Positions 37,233 through 46,027 of a DNA stretch of 64,000 bases are shown one piece after another. This DNA comes from Polyangiaceae bacterium (GTDB lineage: Bacteria; Myxococcota_A; Polyangia; Polyangiales; Polyangiaceae). The notes under the pieces are model-generated. The model was not told the origin of the DNA and made no database searches. It saw only the letters and a list, made by a program, of their open reading frames with translations. Position 1 is the stretch's first letter. Each line of letters opens with the position of its first letter. Position numbers and translations under genes: made by a program. The stretch lies in the NCBI GenBank assembly GCA_020633235.1, contig JACKEA010000003.1, forward strand, positions 62,001-126,000, read 5' to 3'.

Positions 37233-39977
37233 TCAGCCCACCGGTGGCATTCCAAAGCGGGCGCGCAAGGTGGCGGCGGCGCGCGCGGCGGCAGAGCGCA
37301 CCGGCTGAGTGTTGCTCCACTTGCCGCTGGCCTTGTCCAACGCTTCCAGGACCTCGCTCGTGGCTCCGTGTTGCTCGAGCAGCTCGATGGCCAAGATGCG
37401 GGTGTCGTCCACCGACTCCCGGGTGATCATCGCCCCCTTCTTGCACAGATCCAGGGCCACCTGCTCCGCGCGAGCCGGCGACAGCTCCCACAGGGTGGCC
37501 AGGGCCAGCCGCCGTTCGTCGAGGGGCAGCTTGTTGAAGGAGCCGCTGGTGATGTGCTGCACCAACGGCGGCCCGGCTTCCTTCACCTTGTAGCGCGCCA
37601 TGGTCTTGAGCGACGCCACGCGAATCGCCGGATCCGAATCCTTGGTCAGCTCCGCCAGCTCGTCCCTCAGGCCCTCCACGTTGGCGGCCGCGCGAACGGC
37701 CACCGCTTCCACCCGCAGCTCCGCGTTCGGATTCTGCTCCACGAAGGAGAGCGCCGCGCGCGCGGCGTCGCTGTCCAGCCGGGCCAAGATGCTGAGCACC
37801 GACCTGCCGCGGGACAGATCCGCGTCCCGGAGCAGCTCTCCGAGCTCCATCTCGTTGCCCAGCACGTGACGCTCCAGGTAGCTCACCAGTGCGTCGCGCA
37901 CCTCGTCCACGTCCGCGCGCCCCAGGGCCTCGAGCACGTGCGTGAAGTGATCGCGCGGCAGCTCCCGGAGCAGCGCTGCCAGGTGGGGCGCCGTCGCCAC
38001 GATGCGCGGACGATCTCGATCAGGCACCGTTCGCGCGAGCGGTTTCAGCAGCGCGGCGAGCGTGGCCTCGTCCATCACGGCGGCGCACAGCGCCCGCTTG
38101 CCGTCCTGTCCGGCGTGCAGCGCCACGCCCTCCAATGCGGCAGACACCACGCGCAGCCCCGTGTCCAGCGTGTCGGTGGCGGCGTGCTCGTGTATCGCGG
38201 CCCGCAGCGGCATGGCCGCCAGCGGCAGCTCGTCGTGGCTCAGCGCATCCGAGGCCGCGTCCGCGTAGGCCGTGACGAAGCGCGCTTCCCACTCCTCTTC
38301 TGGCATGTCCAGGGCCCGCGCGATGGCCGTGCGCTTGGCTTCGTCCAGGGCCAGCGCGCCGCTGGAGCGCACCGCGCGCAGCGCCACCTGCCGCGCGGCG
38401 ATCGCCGCCGCCCGCTCTTCCAGGCTGAGCGGCTCGCTCTGCAGCGCCCCCGTGCCGCGCTTCTTCCGGGTGCCCTGTTCCATCACCTCCTGCGCCGCTT
38501 CCATCAGCTCGGCGTATTCCTTGCGGGAGCTCGAGTCGTCCGAGCCGGTGACGGTCAAGAAGGAGCTGACCACGTTGTAGCTCACGTGCTCGAGCTGCTT
38601 CTCCCAGAAGGCCGTGGCCAGGTCGTCCTCCGGAGCGAAGTCCCGCAGCGGATCGCGCCGCAGCAAATCGAGCAGCGAGCGGATCTCCTCCACGCTGATG
38701 CCCTCCGCCAAGTCGAAGGAGCGAAAGCCGCTGGCGAACAGGTTGTAGGGAATGTCGTCGAAGGGATGCAGGGGCTCCCACACCACGTTGCCCTTGAGCG
38801 AGAACGAGTGCGGGCGCACGTCCCAGTGCACGCTGTCCGGATCCTTCTCCAACGCGGCAGCGATGACATCCGTCACCGCCTGCATGTGGCCACCGGTGAC
38901 GGGATGCTCCCAACCGTACTGGCGCACCGCCATCAGCGCCTTCTCGATGCGCGAGAAGATCTCCGACAGCTGCTGGACGAGAGCCTCGTCTTCTTCCGTC
39001 GTCGCCGCCAGCTGCTCGGCGCCCGCTTCCGCGATGGCGGCCAACAGCGCCGCCTTGCCGCGCTTCTTCTCCGGCTCGGCAGCCACCGCGGTTCCACCGC
39101 GCAGCGCAGCAAGCACCTCGGCGATTCCGTCGCGCATCTCGTCTGCGCTCTGGAAGCGATTGCGCGGATCCCAGGACAGCGCACGATCCACCAGCGCCAC
39201 CACTTCGGCGGGGAGATCCGGCGCCACTCGCGATACCGACGGCGCCGGCCGCGTCGCCGCGAGCACGAACGCCTCCTGGTGCGAACGCCCTTCGTGGAGC
39301 CGCTTGCCGCTCACCATGGCGTGCAGCACGGCGCCCATGGAAAAGATGTCCGTGCGGGCGTCGATGCGATCCGCCGAGCCCAGCGCCTGCTCCGGCGCCA
39401 TGTACGCCGGAGTGCCGAGCGCCGTGCCCGCCAACGTGGGGTCCACGCCGGCTTCGCGTTTGCGAGCCACGCCGAAGTCGATCACCTTCACGTAGCCTTC
39501 GTCCGTGATGAAGATGTTCGATGGCTTCAGGTCACGATGCACGATCGCTTGCGCGTGGCACGCGGACAGGAAGTCCAGCACTCGATCGGTGATCTCGAGG
39601 GCGTACTCCACCGGCAGCTTGCGTCCGTTCTTCTTCCACAGCTTGTCGAGGGTGACGCCCTCGAGCAGCTCCATCACGAAGAACGGATCGCCCTGCTCGC
39701 TGAGGCCCTCCTCGAACACCTCCACGCGCCCGGCGTGGTCCACCGCCTGCGTCAGCCGCGCTTCCCGGATGAAGCGACCGCGGACGCCTTCGTTGCTGGA
39801 GAACTCGCTGTGCAGGACCTTCACCGCCACGGGCGTGCCGGCGGAGTCCTTGCTGGCGTACACCGCCGCCATGCCGCCGAGCCCCAACAGCCGCTCGAGA
39901 TGCCAGTGGCCGACGGTCGAGCCCACCCGCCGTTTCGCGTCGGCCGTGTCGTCGTGTGCCGCCTGCTCCTGAGCCAT
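37233..39977 (-). CDS. Ser/Thr protein kinase with HEAT-like repeats
   Basis: 914 aa. The kinase domain spans about residues 25-290: glycine loop GLGGMA (32-37), Lys53 in VAVKVL, the catalytic loop HRDLKPSN (147-154), DFG (167-169) and GTPAYMAPEQ (188-197). A helical region with a conserved 'LFASGFRSFDLAEGI' segment, like domains that detect clustered signals, lies in the middle. Residues about 600-900 form HEAT/PBS-lyase-like repeats, such as 'DSDAARAALSFVEQNPNAEL' and 'DSDPAIRVASLKTMARYKV'. It has no membrane segment. It presumably phosphorylates partner proteins, and its HEAT region may be the binding platform. The next gene downstream is the HD-GYP-like protein. Confidence 0.92.
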   Translation of the reverse strand: MAQEQAAHDDTADAKRRVGSTVGHWHLERLLGLGGMAAVYASKDSAGTPVAVKVLHSEFSSNEGVRGRFIREARLTQAVDHAGRVEVFEEGLSEQGDPFFVMELLEGVTLDKLWKKNGRKLPVEYALEITDRVLDFLSACHAQAIVHRDLKPSNIFITDEGYVKVIDFGVARKREAGVDPTLAGTALGTPAYMAPEQALGSADRIDARTDIFSMGAVLHAMVSGKRLHEGRSHQEAFVLAATRPAPSVSRVAPDLPAEVVALVDRALSWDPRNRFQSADEMRDGIAEVLAALRGGTAVAAEPEKKRGKAALLAAIAEAGAEQLAATTEEDEALVQQLSEIFSRIEKALMAVRQYGWEHPVTGGHMQAVTDVIAAALEKDPDSVHWDVRPHSFSLKGNVVWEPLHPFDDIPYNLFASGFRSFDLAEGISVEEIRSLLDLLRRDPLRDFAPEDDLATAFWEKQLEHVSYNVVSSFLTVTGSDDSSSRKEYAELMEAAQEVMEQGTRKKRGTGALQSEPLSLEERAAAIAARQVALRAVRSSGALALDEAKRTAIARALDMPEEEWEARFVTAYADAASDALSHDELPLAAMPLRAAIHEHAATDTLDTGLRVVSAALEGVALHAGQDGKRALCAAVMDEATLAALLKPLARTVPDRDRPRIVATAPHLAALLRELPRDHFTHVLEALGRADVDEVRDALVSYLERHVLGNEMELGELLRDADLSRGRSVLSILARLDSDAARAALSFVEQNPNAELRVEAVAVRAAANVEGLRDELAELTKDSDPAIRVASLKTMARYKVKEAGPPLVQHITSGSFNKLPLDERRLALATLWELSPARAEQVALDLCKKGAMITRESVDDTRILAIELLEQHGATSEVLEALDKASGKWSNTQPVRSAAARAAATLRARFGMPPVG

Positions 39978-40084
39978 GGATGGGATCCCCCGATCCTAGG
40001 GGGCTTTCCCCCAAGCGCAAGCATTGGGAACCTCAGCCGAATCTTGGGCGTGACAGGCGTCCTTTGGGCCGGCCAGGGTTTTCT

Positions 40085-40115
40085 GGTCCGCCGCGGAAAC
40101 CGCGCTCCGCGGACC
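40085..40115. terminator. Hairpin between the Sel1 lipoprotein gene and the kinase gene
   Basis: GGTCCGC pairs with GCGGACC and CGCGG with CCGCG around an AAA loop, with a CTCC bulge. It is a plausible terminator after the minus-strand operon that ends at 40144. No T-run is present, so the call is tentative. Confidence 0.45.
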
Positions 40116-40143
40116 CGGGGGGCGTCCTTCCGTCGCTATTTCG

Positions 40144-41292
40144 TCACTTCGACGGCGCGCCCCCCTGCGCCTTGGCGCAGGCGTCGGCTTCCCCCTGGGC
40201 GCAGGCGCGCTGGTACAGGCGCCGCGCCGCGTCCACGTCCGGCGCGCCGCCGCGGTCCGTCTCGAGCAACTGCGCGAGGTCGTAGCAGCCCGTCGCGTCG
40301 CCCGCGTCGCACGCGCGCTGGAACGCACCGCGGGCGGCCGCGAAGTCCGCCGCGCCGCCCATCCCCGACGCCAGCGCCGTCCCCAAGTTGGTGCACCCGG
40401 CACCGCTCGCGAGCTCGCACGCCCGCGCGTACAGCTCCCGCGCGCGTCCCTCGTTCGCGTCGCCACCGCGCCCTTCCCGAAGCATCTGCCCCAGCTCGGC
40501 ACAGCTGTCGCCGTGCCGCCCATCGCACCCGCGTTCGAACAGTTTGCGCGCGCGCGACGGATCGCGCGGCACCGCTTCGCCCTCCTCGAACATCCAGCCC
40601 AAGGCGCCGCACGCTTCCGCAGTCTTGGCATCGCACGCCTTGGCGTACAGCCGTACGGCCTGCTCGACGTTCTTGTCCACGCCGATGCCGTTCGCCAACT
40701 GATGTGCCAGGTTGTAGCAGCCGAGACCGCTACCGCCGCGGCAGGCCTTCTCGAACAGCGCGTGCGCCTGGGAAAGATCCGCCGCTCCTCCAATGCCCTT
40801 GGCGACGAGCGCGCCGAGATTGGCGCAACCGAGGAATTGTCCGGCGTCGCAAGCGCGTCGATAGTAGCTGCGAGCCCGCTCGAAATCTTGCGGCCCGCCC
40901 ACGCCCTTCGCATACAACACGCCCAGATCGTTGCACGCGTCGGCGTGCTTTCCCTTGCAAGCCCTGTCGTACAACGCGCGCGCGGCGGCGTAGTCCTCCT
41001 GCGCTATCCGCAGCTCTCCGAGAGCGCCGCAACCCGGGGCATCCCCGCTGTCGCAGGCGCGCTGGAACAGCGCTTCGGCCCTTTCCGGCGCGTCGGCGCG
41101 CAACTGCTTGCCGAGCTCCGAGCACGCCCGTGCGTTGCCCGCGGAGCACTGTTCGTCGAGCCCACCGGGGGCGGAGGGCGACGCTTTCGCCGGCGCGGAG
41201 CTGCGGGTCCCGCACTGGAGCGAGAGGGCGGCGCAGGCGAGCGCCACCGCGTGCACTCCGAGGCGGGGGCTAGCGCTGCGAGAGAGCCCCAT
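40144..41292 (-). CDS. Sel1-repeat lipoprotein
   Basis: 382 aa from ATG 41292-41290. The lipobox is SLQC (Cys27). From residue 50 to the end there are about nine Sel1-like repeats of roughly 36 residues with Cys in each loop ('CSELGKQLRADAPERAEALF', 'ACNDLGVLYAKGVGGPQDFE', 'GCANLGALVAKGIGGAADLS'). The paired Cys residues per repeat (Cys-x(6-7)-Cys) suggest disulfide-stapled repeats like the secreted Hcp family. It is probably exported to the periplasm or surface and binds proteins or glycan. It follows the AgmX-like gene by five bases. Confidence 0.88.
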   Translation of the reverse strand: MGLSRSASPRLGVHAVALACAALSLQCGTRSSAPAKASPSAPGGLDEQCSAGNARACSELGKQLRADAPERAEALFQRACDSGDAPGCGALGELRIAQEDYAAARALYDRACKGKHADACNDLGVLYAKGVGGPQDFERARSYYRRACDAGQFLGCANLGALVAKGIGGAADLSQAHALFEKACRGGSGLGCYNLAHQLANGIGVDKNVEQAVRLYAKACDAKTAEACGALGWMFEEGEAVPRDPSRARKLFERGCDGRHGDSCAELGQMLREGRGGDANEGRARELYARACELASGAGCTNLGTALASGMGGAADFAAARGAFQRACDAGDATGCYDLAQLLETDRGGAPDVDAARRLYQRACAQGEADACAKAQGGAPSK

Positions 41293-41297
41293 TCCCT

Positions 41298-42017
41298 TCA
41301 GCGGATTTCGAAGCTGGCCTTGGACGGCGCGGTGTTCACCGCAACGCGACCCAAACGCAGACCGCGCAGAGCGTCGGCGATGCAGTCCGAAGCCGACTCG
41401 CCCTGCTGGTCCGGCGGCGTCACGCCGACGCTCAGCAGCTTTCCACTGCGGCCGACGTACACCGTGGCCCGGAACTCGCCCCGGATGCCCTCGCGGCACT
41501 GCTTGGTCAATGACTCCGCGCGCTTCTCGAGCAGCGTGCGCGCGGTGGACGGAAGCGCCATGGGCGAGTCCGCCGGCTCCACCTCGAAGCCCACCTCCGC
41601 CAGGCCGTCACCGCTGAGAGGCTTCGGCCAGGTCTTGCTCTTCACGGTGTCGAGCACGCAGCGCTCCGCGTCGCGATCGCCCAAGGTGGAGTCGCTCAGG
41701 TAGGCCCAACGCAAGCTGCCGTCCCGGGCCACGCGCATGCGCAGGCTCACGCTGCCGCCCACCACGCTCAAGCGGGTAGACGCCTCTTCCACGCAGCGCA
41801 GGAGCTCCGGCCGCAGCCGGTCGAACTTCTTCTTCACGTCGTCGTGGCTGAGGCCGCCGATCTCCGCTTCGTAGCTGGCCGGCCCCCGATCCACGTGCTC
41901 CGGCGCGGGCGTTTCGTCCTGCACGCGAGCCACCTTTGGTGCGGGTTTGTCCGCGCCGCCACAGCCTGCCAGCAACAACGCCGCGCCGGCGCCCATCATG
42001 GTTCGAACGAGCTTCAT
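41298..42017 (-). CDS. AgmX/PglI-like lipoprotein with TonB-like repeat domains
   Basis: 239 aa. The lipobox is LAGC (Cys19). The mature part has two TonB/AgmX-type domains: about residues 60-130 ('LRPELLRCVEEASTRLSVVG' then 'VSLRMRVARDGSLRWAYLSD' and 'CVLDTVKSKTWPKP') and about 155-235 ('CREGIRGEFRATVYVG', 'CIADALRGLRLGRVAV'). Each keeps a Cys pair. The myxobacterial AgmX/PglI family was found through gliding-motility studies, but many paralogues have no known role. It is first in a two-gene operon with the Sel1 protein. Confidence 0.82.
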   Translation of the reverse strand: MKLVRTMMGAGAALLLAGCGGADKPAPKVARVQDETPAPEHVDRGPASYEAEIGGLSHDDVKKKFDRLRPELLRCVEEASTRLSVVGGSVSLRMRVARDGSLRWAYLSDSTLGDRDAERCVLDTVKSKTWPKPLSGDGLAEVGFEVEPADSPMALPSTARTLLEKRAESLTKQCREGIRGEFRATVYVGRSGKLLSVGVTPPDQQGESASDCIADALRGLRLGRVAVNTAPSKASFEIR

Positions 42018-42198
42018 GTCGATTCCCCTCAGCCGAGAGCGCGTGGAGCTTGACCGTGGTCAAGCCGGGTCGTCAAGAACGCGGCGGCGTGTTTTCGAGG
42101 GGGCAGACGGACGGTGACGGATTTTTGTGGCGGGCTTGGAGCGAACGCGTGGTTCCGCGGCGGACCAGCATCCATTCGGCCCATGGCCCGAAGTGCGG
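42018..42198. other. 181-base divergent/convergent spacer
   Basis: This lies between the 3' end of the DUF2330-like gene and the 5' end of the AgmX-like gene, both on the minus strand. Apart from a presumed promoter for the AgmX-like gene, no motif or repeat was seen. Confidence 0.4.
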
Positions 42199-44022
42199 TC
42201 ACTTCTTCTTGCGTCGGGCACCGAAGCGTCGGAGCGGCAACAAGAGCGCGATCAACCCGAAGGCGAGAGCGCTGACGTGGGGTCGGCGGCGGCCGTGGAT
42301 GGAGACGGTGCAGCCGTCGCCCCCGCTCGAGCTGCTGCAACCGCTGGAACCGCTGGAGTCACCGCTGCAGCCGTCACCGCTCGACGAGCTGTCACCGCTG
42401 CAGCCGTCGCCGCTGCTCGACGACGAGCTGTCGCCGCTGCACGAGTCGCTGCTGTCGGACGAATCCCCGCTGCAGCCGTCGCTGCTCCCGTTGCTGTTGG
42501 ACGAGTCACCGCTACAGCCGTCGCTGCTGCTGCTGTCGGACGAATCCCCGCTGCAGCCGCTGCCCTCCGACGATCCGGTGCACGACACGCCCACGTCCAC
42601 GTTGCTGTCGGCGGGCTGCTCGCCGTAGTCCGGGCCGCCCGGCGGAGGCAGCTCGCCGGGCCCGCCGATGCCTCCGCCATTGCCGCCGCTGCCGCTGCTG
42701 CCACCGGTGCCAGGACCTCCGCTGCTGCCACCGCTGCCGGTGACGCAGCCCGTGGTGTCCGCTTCGCCGGCCATCTGAAGCGGCGAAACGGACAGGCCGT
42801 TGGTAAACGTCACGCTCGCGGCGTCGGGCGTCTGGGCGGCAATCACCCCGACCTGACGCGTGAGCTCGACTTCCGACGCATTCAGACCGCCGAGAGCGGC
42901 GGCGACGTCATCCGCGCTGCCACACACCAGCGGCTGCACGGCGATCTCGCCCGGCCCCGGCTGGGTGACGCAGGACGCCGGAGGAGACGACGAGGGCACC
43001 GAGGCCAAGAGCCCCGGCGCGCAGTACGGCAAGAGCGTCGCGCCCAGCGCGCCGGAGTCCTTCGCGTCCCACAGCGGCGAGAGGCACTCGGCCACCGCGG
43101 AGCTCGTGGCCCCCGCGGCCTTGGCCTCGGTGAAGTAGGCGTGAACCGCCGGCGAGATACTGCCCGACTGCCCCGGCAAGAGCAGCCATTGGTACAGCGG
43201 CGCGCTGCCCGCGGCTTCGACCATCCACGCGGCGCCCTGCTTTTGCACGAGGAGCGCGTCCCGCGCGCTCGCGTAGTCGCTGGTGGCAGAGAGCACGTTC
43301 CAGGTGGTGCCGACCTGATCCGGCTCGAGCACCTCGGCGCCTTGCACCTGCGCGCGGCCCGGAGCCACGGCGTAGAGCAGCACGCTCACTGGATCGCTGC
43401 TCCGCGCCACGCCAAACGGGATCTTCGGCGTCGCCAGCGGCACGGTGAGGCGCAACGTCTCCGTGCGCGCGCGGTCGCCGCTCTTGTCGTAGGCCAGCGC
43501 GATGAAGCGTGCGCTGGGATCGACGCCGGAAATCGCCGCGTCATCCGCCGCCGTCAGCTCGACGCCCTCGTTTTGGGCGAAGGCGAGGAGCTCCGCGAGA
43601 TCCTTCGCCACCGCGACCTTGGTCGGGTGCGCGGTGGCCGCCGCGTCCGACTCCACCAGGGACTCGACGCTGGACGCCACGGTCTCGCCGCATTCGAGGG
43701 TGCCCTTGGGCGGCTGGATGCGCGGCGCCGTCGCCGAGTCCAGCGCATCGAGCCAAGCATCGAGGGCCGGATCCGCAACCGAGCCCGGAGGTGCGGGCAC
43801 CACCAGCACGAAGTGCTTCCCGGTCCCCTTCACGTTGGCCCGAAGCCACACGGTGGTGTGCTGGGGGGCTTCCGCCAGCGCTACGTCCCAGCGCTCCACC
43901 CGCAGGCTGTCCCCCGGGGCGTCGAGGAGTCGTCCCGCAGCTCGTGCCGGGCCCGTGAAAGCGAGGCAGAGGGTCGAGGTCAAAGCCATCGACACGAGCC
44001 GCGAGACCATCCTCCGAGACAT
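42199..44022 (-). CDS. DUF2330-like exported protein with Cys/Ser/Asp/Gly repeats and C-terminal anchor
   Basis: 607 aa from ATG 44022-44020. It has a signal peptide (VSMALTSTLCLAFTGPARA). Residues about 30-300 resemble DUF2330-type exported proteins ('TTVWLRANVKGTGKHFVLVV', 'VAKDLAELLAFAQNEGVELT'). A Gly/Ser/Pro-rich linker is followed by a tract of about 100 residues built from 'SSDGCSGDSS'-like units with a Cys every 9-12 residues. Then comes a hydrophobic helix (ALAFGLIALLLPL) and a basic tail RRFGARRKKK. The end is like the C-terminal sorting anchors of Myxococcota (MYXO-CTERM-like) but lacks a clear conserved processing motif. It is probably surface-displayed. The repeats may vary in number between strains. 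Confidence 0.85.
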   Translation of the reverse strand: MSRRMVSRLVSMALTSTLCLAFTGPARAAGRLLDAPGDSLRVERWDVALAEAPQHTTVWLRANVKGTGKHFVLVVPAPPGSVADPALDAWLDALDSATAPRIQPPKGTLECGETVASSVESLVESDAAATAHPTKVAVAKDLAELLAFAQNEGVELTAADDAAISGVDPSARFIALAYDKSGDRARTETLRLTVPLATPKIPFGVARSSDPVSVLLYAVAPGRAQVQGAEVLEPDQVGTTWNVLSATSDYASARDALLVQKQGAAWMVEAAGSAPLYQWLLLPGQSGSISPAVHAYFTEAKAAGATSSAVAECLSPLWDAKDSGALGATLLPYCAPGLLASVPSSSPPASCVTQPGPGEIAVQPLVCGSADDVAAALGGLNASEVELTRQVGVIAAQTPDAASVTFTNGLSVSPLQMAGEADTTGCVTGSGGSSGGPGTGGSSGSGGNGGGIGGPGELPPPGGPDYGEQPADSNVDVGVSCTGSSEGSGCSGDSSDSSSSDGCSGDSSNSNGSSDGCSGDSSDSSDSCSGDSSSSSSGDGCSGDSSSSGDGCSGDSSGSSGCSSSSGGDGCTVSIHGRRRPHVSALAFGLIALLLPLRRFGARRKKK

Positions 44023-44190
44023 GTCGGCGCCAGGCAGTGCAACGGCCGTGCCTGGGAAATATTCGGGCTTTTGTCGGGATCCCGCGGTGCCGGCGTGAAC
44101 CGCCGGAGTGTGGCGTCCCGGGCACACCCCGGAGCCGTTCACTTTTCTAGCAACGCGCGGCGGACCGCCTCCGACATGGGCGCACTTTTC

Positions 44191-44196
44191 AAGGAG
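44191..44196 (+). promoter_or_regulatory. Ribosome binding site fixing the start at 44204
   Basis: AAGGAG lies seven bases before ATG 44204. The open frame begins 96 bases further upstream, so this site supports the shorter lipoprotein. Confidence 0.75.
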
Positions 44197-44203
44197 TCTC
44201 ACC

Positions 44204-44791
44204 ATGTCCACCCGTCATTCGTCGTTTGCCCTGTTCGCCGCTCTGTTCCTCAGCCTCACCACCGGCTGCGCCCTGGACGCCGCGGACACGGACGGCACGG
44301 CGACGCAGGAAGATTCTCTCACTCCCTCGCTTCCCGGCCCCGGCGAAAACGGCGCCCAGCCCATGCCGGCCTCGGCCGAGCCCCCGGCCGTCGCTTTGGG
44401 CGGCGACTATCTGCAGCCCGTCGACGAACCGATGCTCGCCGACAACGGCAATGACGCGCGCGTCGTCGACGATGGTGCCGCCGTGCTGCCCCCCGCGCCC
44501 AATACGGTCCGGGCTCTGGAACAAGGCGCCATCGCCGCGCAGGGCGCGAGCGCGCGGGCCGTCGAGCCCATGCTTGCCGCTCCCGGCAACACCGTTCAGG
44601 CGCTGGAGAACAGCGACCAGGTGTGGACCGGCTCCCAGCAGCAGCAACCGGCGTCCGCGGACACCGCCCAAGACACGCACTGGGACAGCATTCCCATGAT
44701 TCCCAAGCTCGGCATTGGCGGCCGCTGCTCCGAAGACCTGCAGTGCGAGACGGGTTTCTGCGACTTGGGGATGTGTGACGACGCCCACTGA
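44204..44791 (+). CDS. Short lipoprotein with disordered acidic middle and Cys pair C terminus
   Basis: 195 aa. The lipobox is TTGC (Cys22). Residues 25-160 are Pro/Ala/Asp-rich and low in order. The last 30 residues contain 'GGRCSEDLQCETGFCDLGMC', a small Cys-rich knot like those of the large Cys-rich lipoprotein at 603-2981. It is probably surface exposed. It is divergent from the DUF2330-like gene across a 181-base space. The function is unknown. Confidence 0.8.
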   Translation: MSTRHSSFALFAALFLSLTTGCALDAADTDGTATQEDSLTPSLPGPGENGAQPMPASAEPPAVALGGDYLQPVDEPMLADNGNDARVVDDGAAVLPPAPNTVRALEQGAIAAQGASARAVEPMLAAPGNTVQALENSDQVWTGSQQQQPASADTAQDTHWDSIPMIPKLGIGGRCSEDLQCETGFCDLGMCDDAH

Positions 44792-44807
44792 ACGACCTTC
44801 GATGCGT

Positions 44808-44819
44808 GCCCCGCGGGGC
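44808..44819. terminator. GC-rich palindrome between convergent genes
   Basis: GCCCCGCGGGGC is a perfect 12-base palindrome 17 bases after the lipoprotein stop and 24 bases from the glycosyltransferase stop. As a terminator it would need another factor, because no T-run follows. Confidence 0.35.
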
Positions 44820-44842
44820 GGTCCCACTGGGATCGCTCCGCT

Positions 44843-46027
44843 CTACATTTTGTCGGCGTGACGCAGTGACGTCAGCGCGTCTTCGGGGCTGCCCGTGACG
44901 CCCAGGGCTTGCCGCCATGGCACGGCGGGCAGCTCCGCGTCGCGCAGCCGATGCACGAGTCGCAGCGTCGTCAGGGCGTCGAGCCACTCGTGCAGGCGAC
45001 GGCGAAGGACGTCCGCCGCGGGACGTTCGCGACGCGCGCGGACAAGGACGGCATCGAGGCCGCGCTCCGCCAGGAACGCGCCGCTCACGGGATCGAGCCG
45101 GACCTCGCCGCGCGCCGCGACGAAGTGCTCGAGCTCCGAAAGCACGCCGGCGAGCCGCGTGAACACGCGCGGGTCGAACAGCGTGGGCTCGCGCCCCTCG
45201 ACGAGCAGGGCGGAGAGCCGTGCCACCGCCGGGCCCGTGCCGAAGGGGACCCGCGACGAAGTGCGGGCGCGAAGCTCGACGACGCCGCCGGGGGCGGCGC
45301 GCACGGGGGCGACTTTCGCGAGCTTGGCGAGCAAGTGGAAGTCCTCGCCGCCGCTCCGCGCCGGAAAGCCTCGCACCGCCGCGTAGTGCTCGGCGTGCAC
45401 GCGCAGCGTACTGCCCACGGTGTGGAAGGCCCAGGGCGAACCGGCGCGCGCGAGTCCCAGGACGTAGTGCCGGAGCGAGAGCTCGTAGTGCACGTGCGCG
45501 AGATCGACGAGGGCGTTTCCACATGGCACGTGACGAAAACGCGAAACGACGGCGCTCGCGTCGGGGGGTTCCTGTGACGCGAACGCGTCCGGGGGCAGGG
45601 TCGCGTCGGCATCGGTGCAGACGATGAAGGGCGAGCGCAGGCCGCCCCGGCGATACAGAGCGAGGGCGAAGTCCGTACCGATGCGCCGCGCGAGACCCAC
45701 GCCGCCGCGGGCGGGCAGCCGTACCCCGGGGCTCGCGCGGTCGATGGCGACGACGGAGAAAGCGTCGTCCTCCGCCGGCAGCTCCGCGAGGAGCCGCGCG
45801 TTCTGCGCGTGGACCTCCGTCGCGCACTCTTCTGCGCCGTTCACCACGACGACGACCAGCGTGCGCCCCGCACCAGCCCGCGCCGCCGCGCGATAGCCGT
45901 CGAGCAGGCAGACGCTTTCCGCGCGGGCCGGCACCACGATGACCCGCTCGAAACGCTGCCGCACCTCCGCTGCGCGAGCGTGCTCCGGCTCCGCGTAGCG
46001 GGCGAGGTACTTGTCGACGACCTTCAA
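44843..46027 (-). CDS. Glycosyltransferase family 2-like protein
   Basis: 394 aa starting at TTG 46027-46025, which overlaps the MiaE stop as TTGA. The family-2 pattern is visible as 'RVIVVPARAESVCLLDGYRA', 'LVVVVVNGAEECATEVH', and the metal-binding DADA in 'PFIVCTDADATLPPDAF'. 'GSTLRVHAEHYAAVRGFPAR' followed by 'GGEDFHLLAKLAKVAPV' resembles the ED/Q catalytic region. It should transfer a sugar from a nucleotide sugar to an unknown acceptor. There is no membrane helix. Its coupling to the tRNA-modifying gene is curious, and whether it is functional is not known. Confidence 0.82.
   Translation of the reverse strand: MKVVDKYLARYAEPEHARAAEVRQRFERVIVVPARAESVCLLDGYRAAARAGAGRTLVVVVVNGAEECATEVHAQNARLLAELPAEDDAFSVVAIDRASPGVRLPARGGVGLARRIGTDFALALYRRGGLRSPFIVCTDADATLPPDAFASQEPPDASAVVSRFRHVPCGNALVDLAHVHYELSLRHYVLGLARAGSPWAFHTVGSTLRVHAEHYAAVRGFPARSGGEDFHLLAKLAKVAPVRAAPGGVVELRARTSSRVPFGTGPAVARLSALLVEGREPTLFDPRVFTRLAGVLSELEHFVAARGEVRLDPVSGAFLAERGLDAVLVRARRERPAADVLRRRLHEWLDALTTLRLVHRLRDAELPAVPWRQALGVTGSPEDALTSLRHADKM

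Noticed and set aside
34776..41273. A very long plus-strand open frame (about 2165 codons) opposite the kinase, HD-GYP and Sel1 genes
   Set aside because: It is antisense to well-supported minus-strand genes. Its composition is His/Arg/Gln-rich without domains, as expected where GC-rich DNA lacks stop codons.
40144..41499. Longer start for the Sel1 lipoprotein (451 codons)
   Set aside because: The upstream part lies inside the AgmX-like gene and has no signal features, whereas ATG 41292 gives a proper lipoprotein signal.
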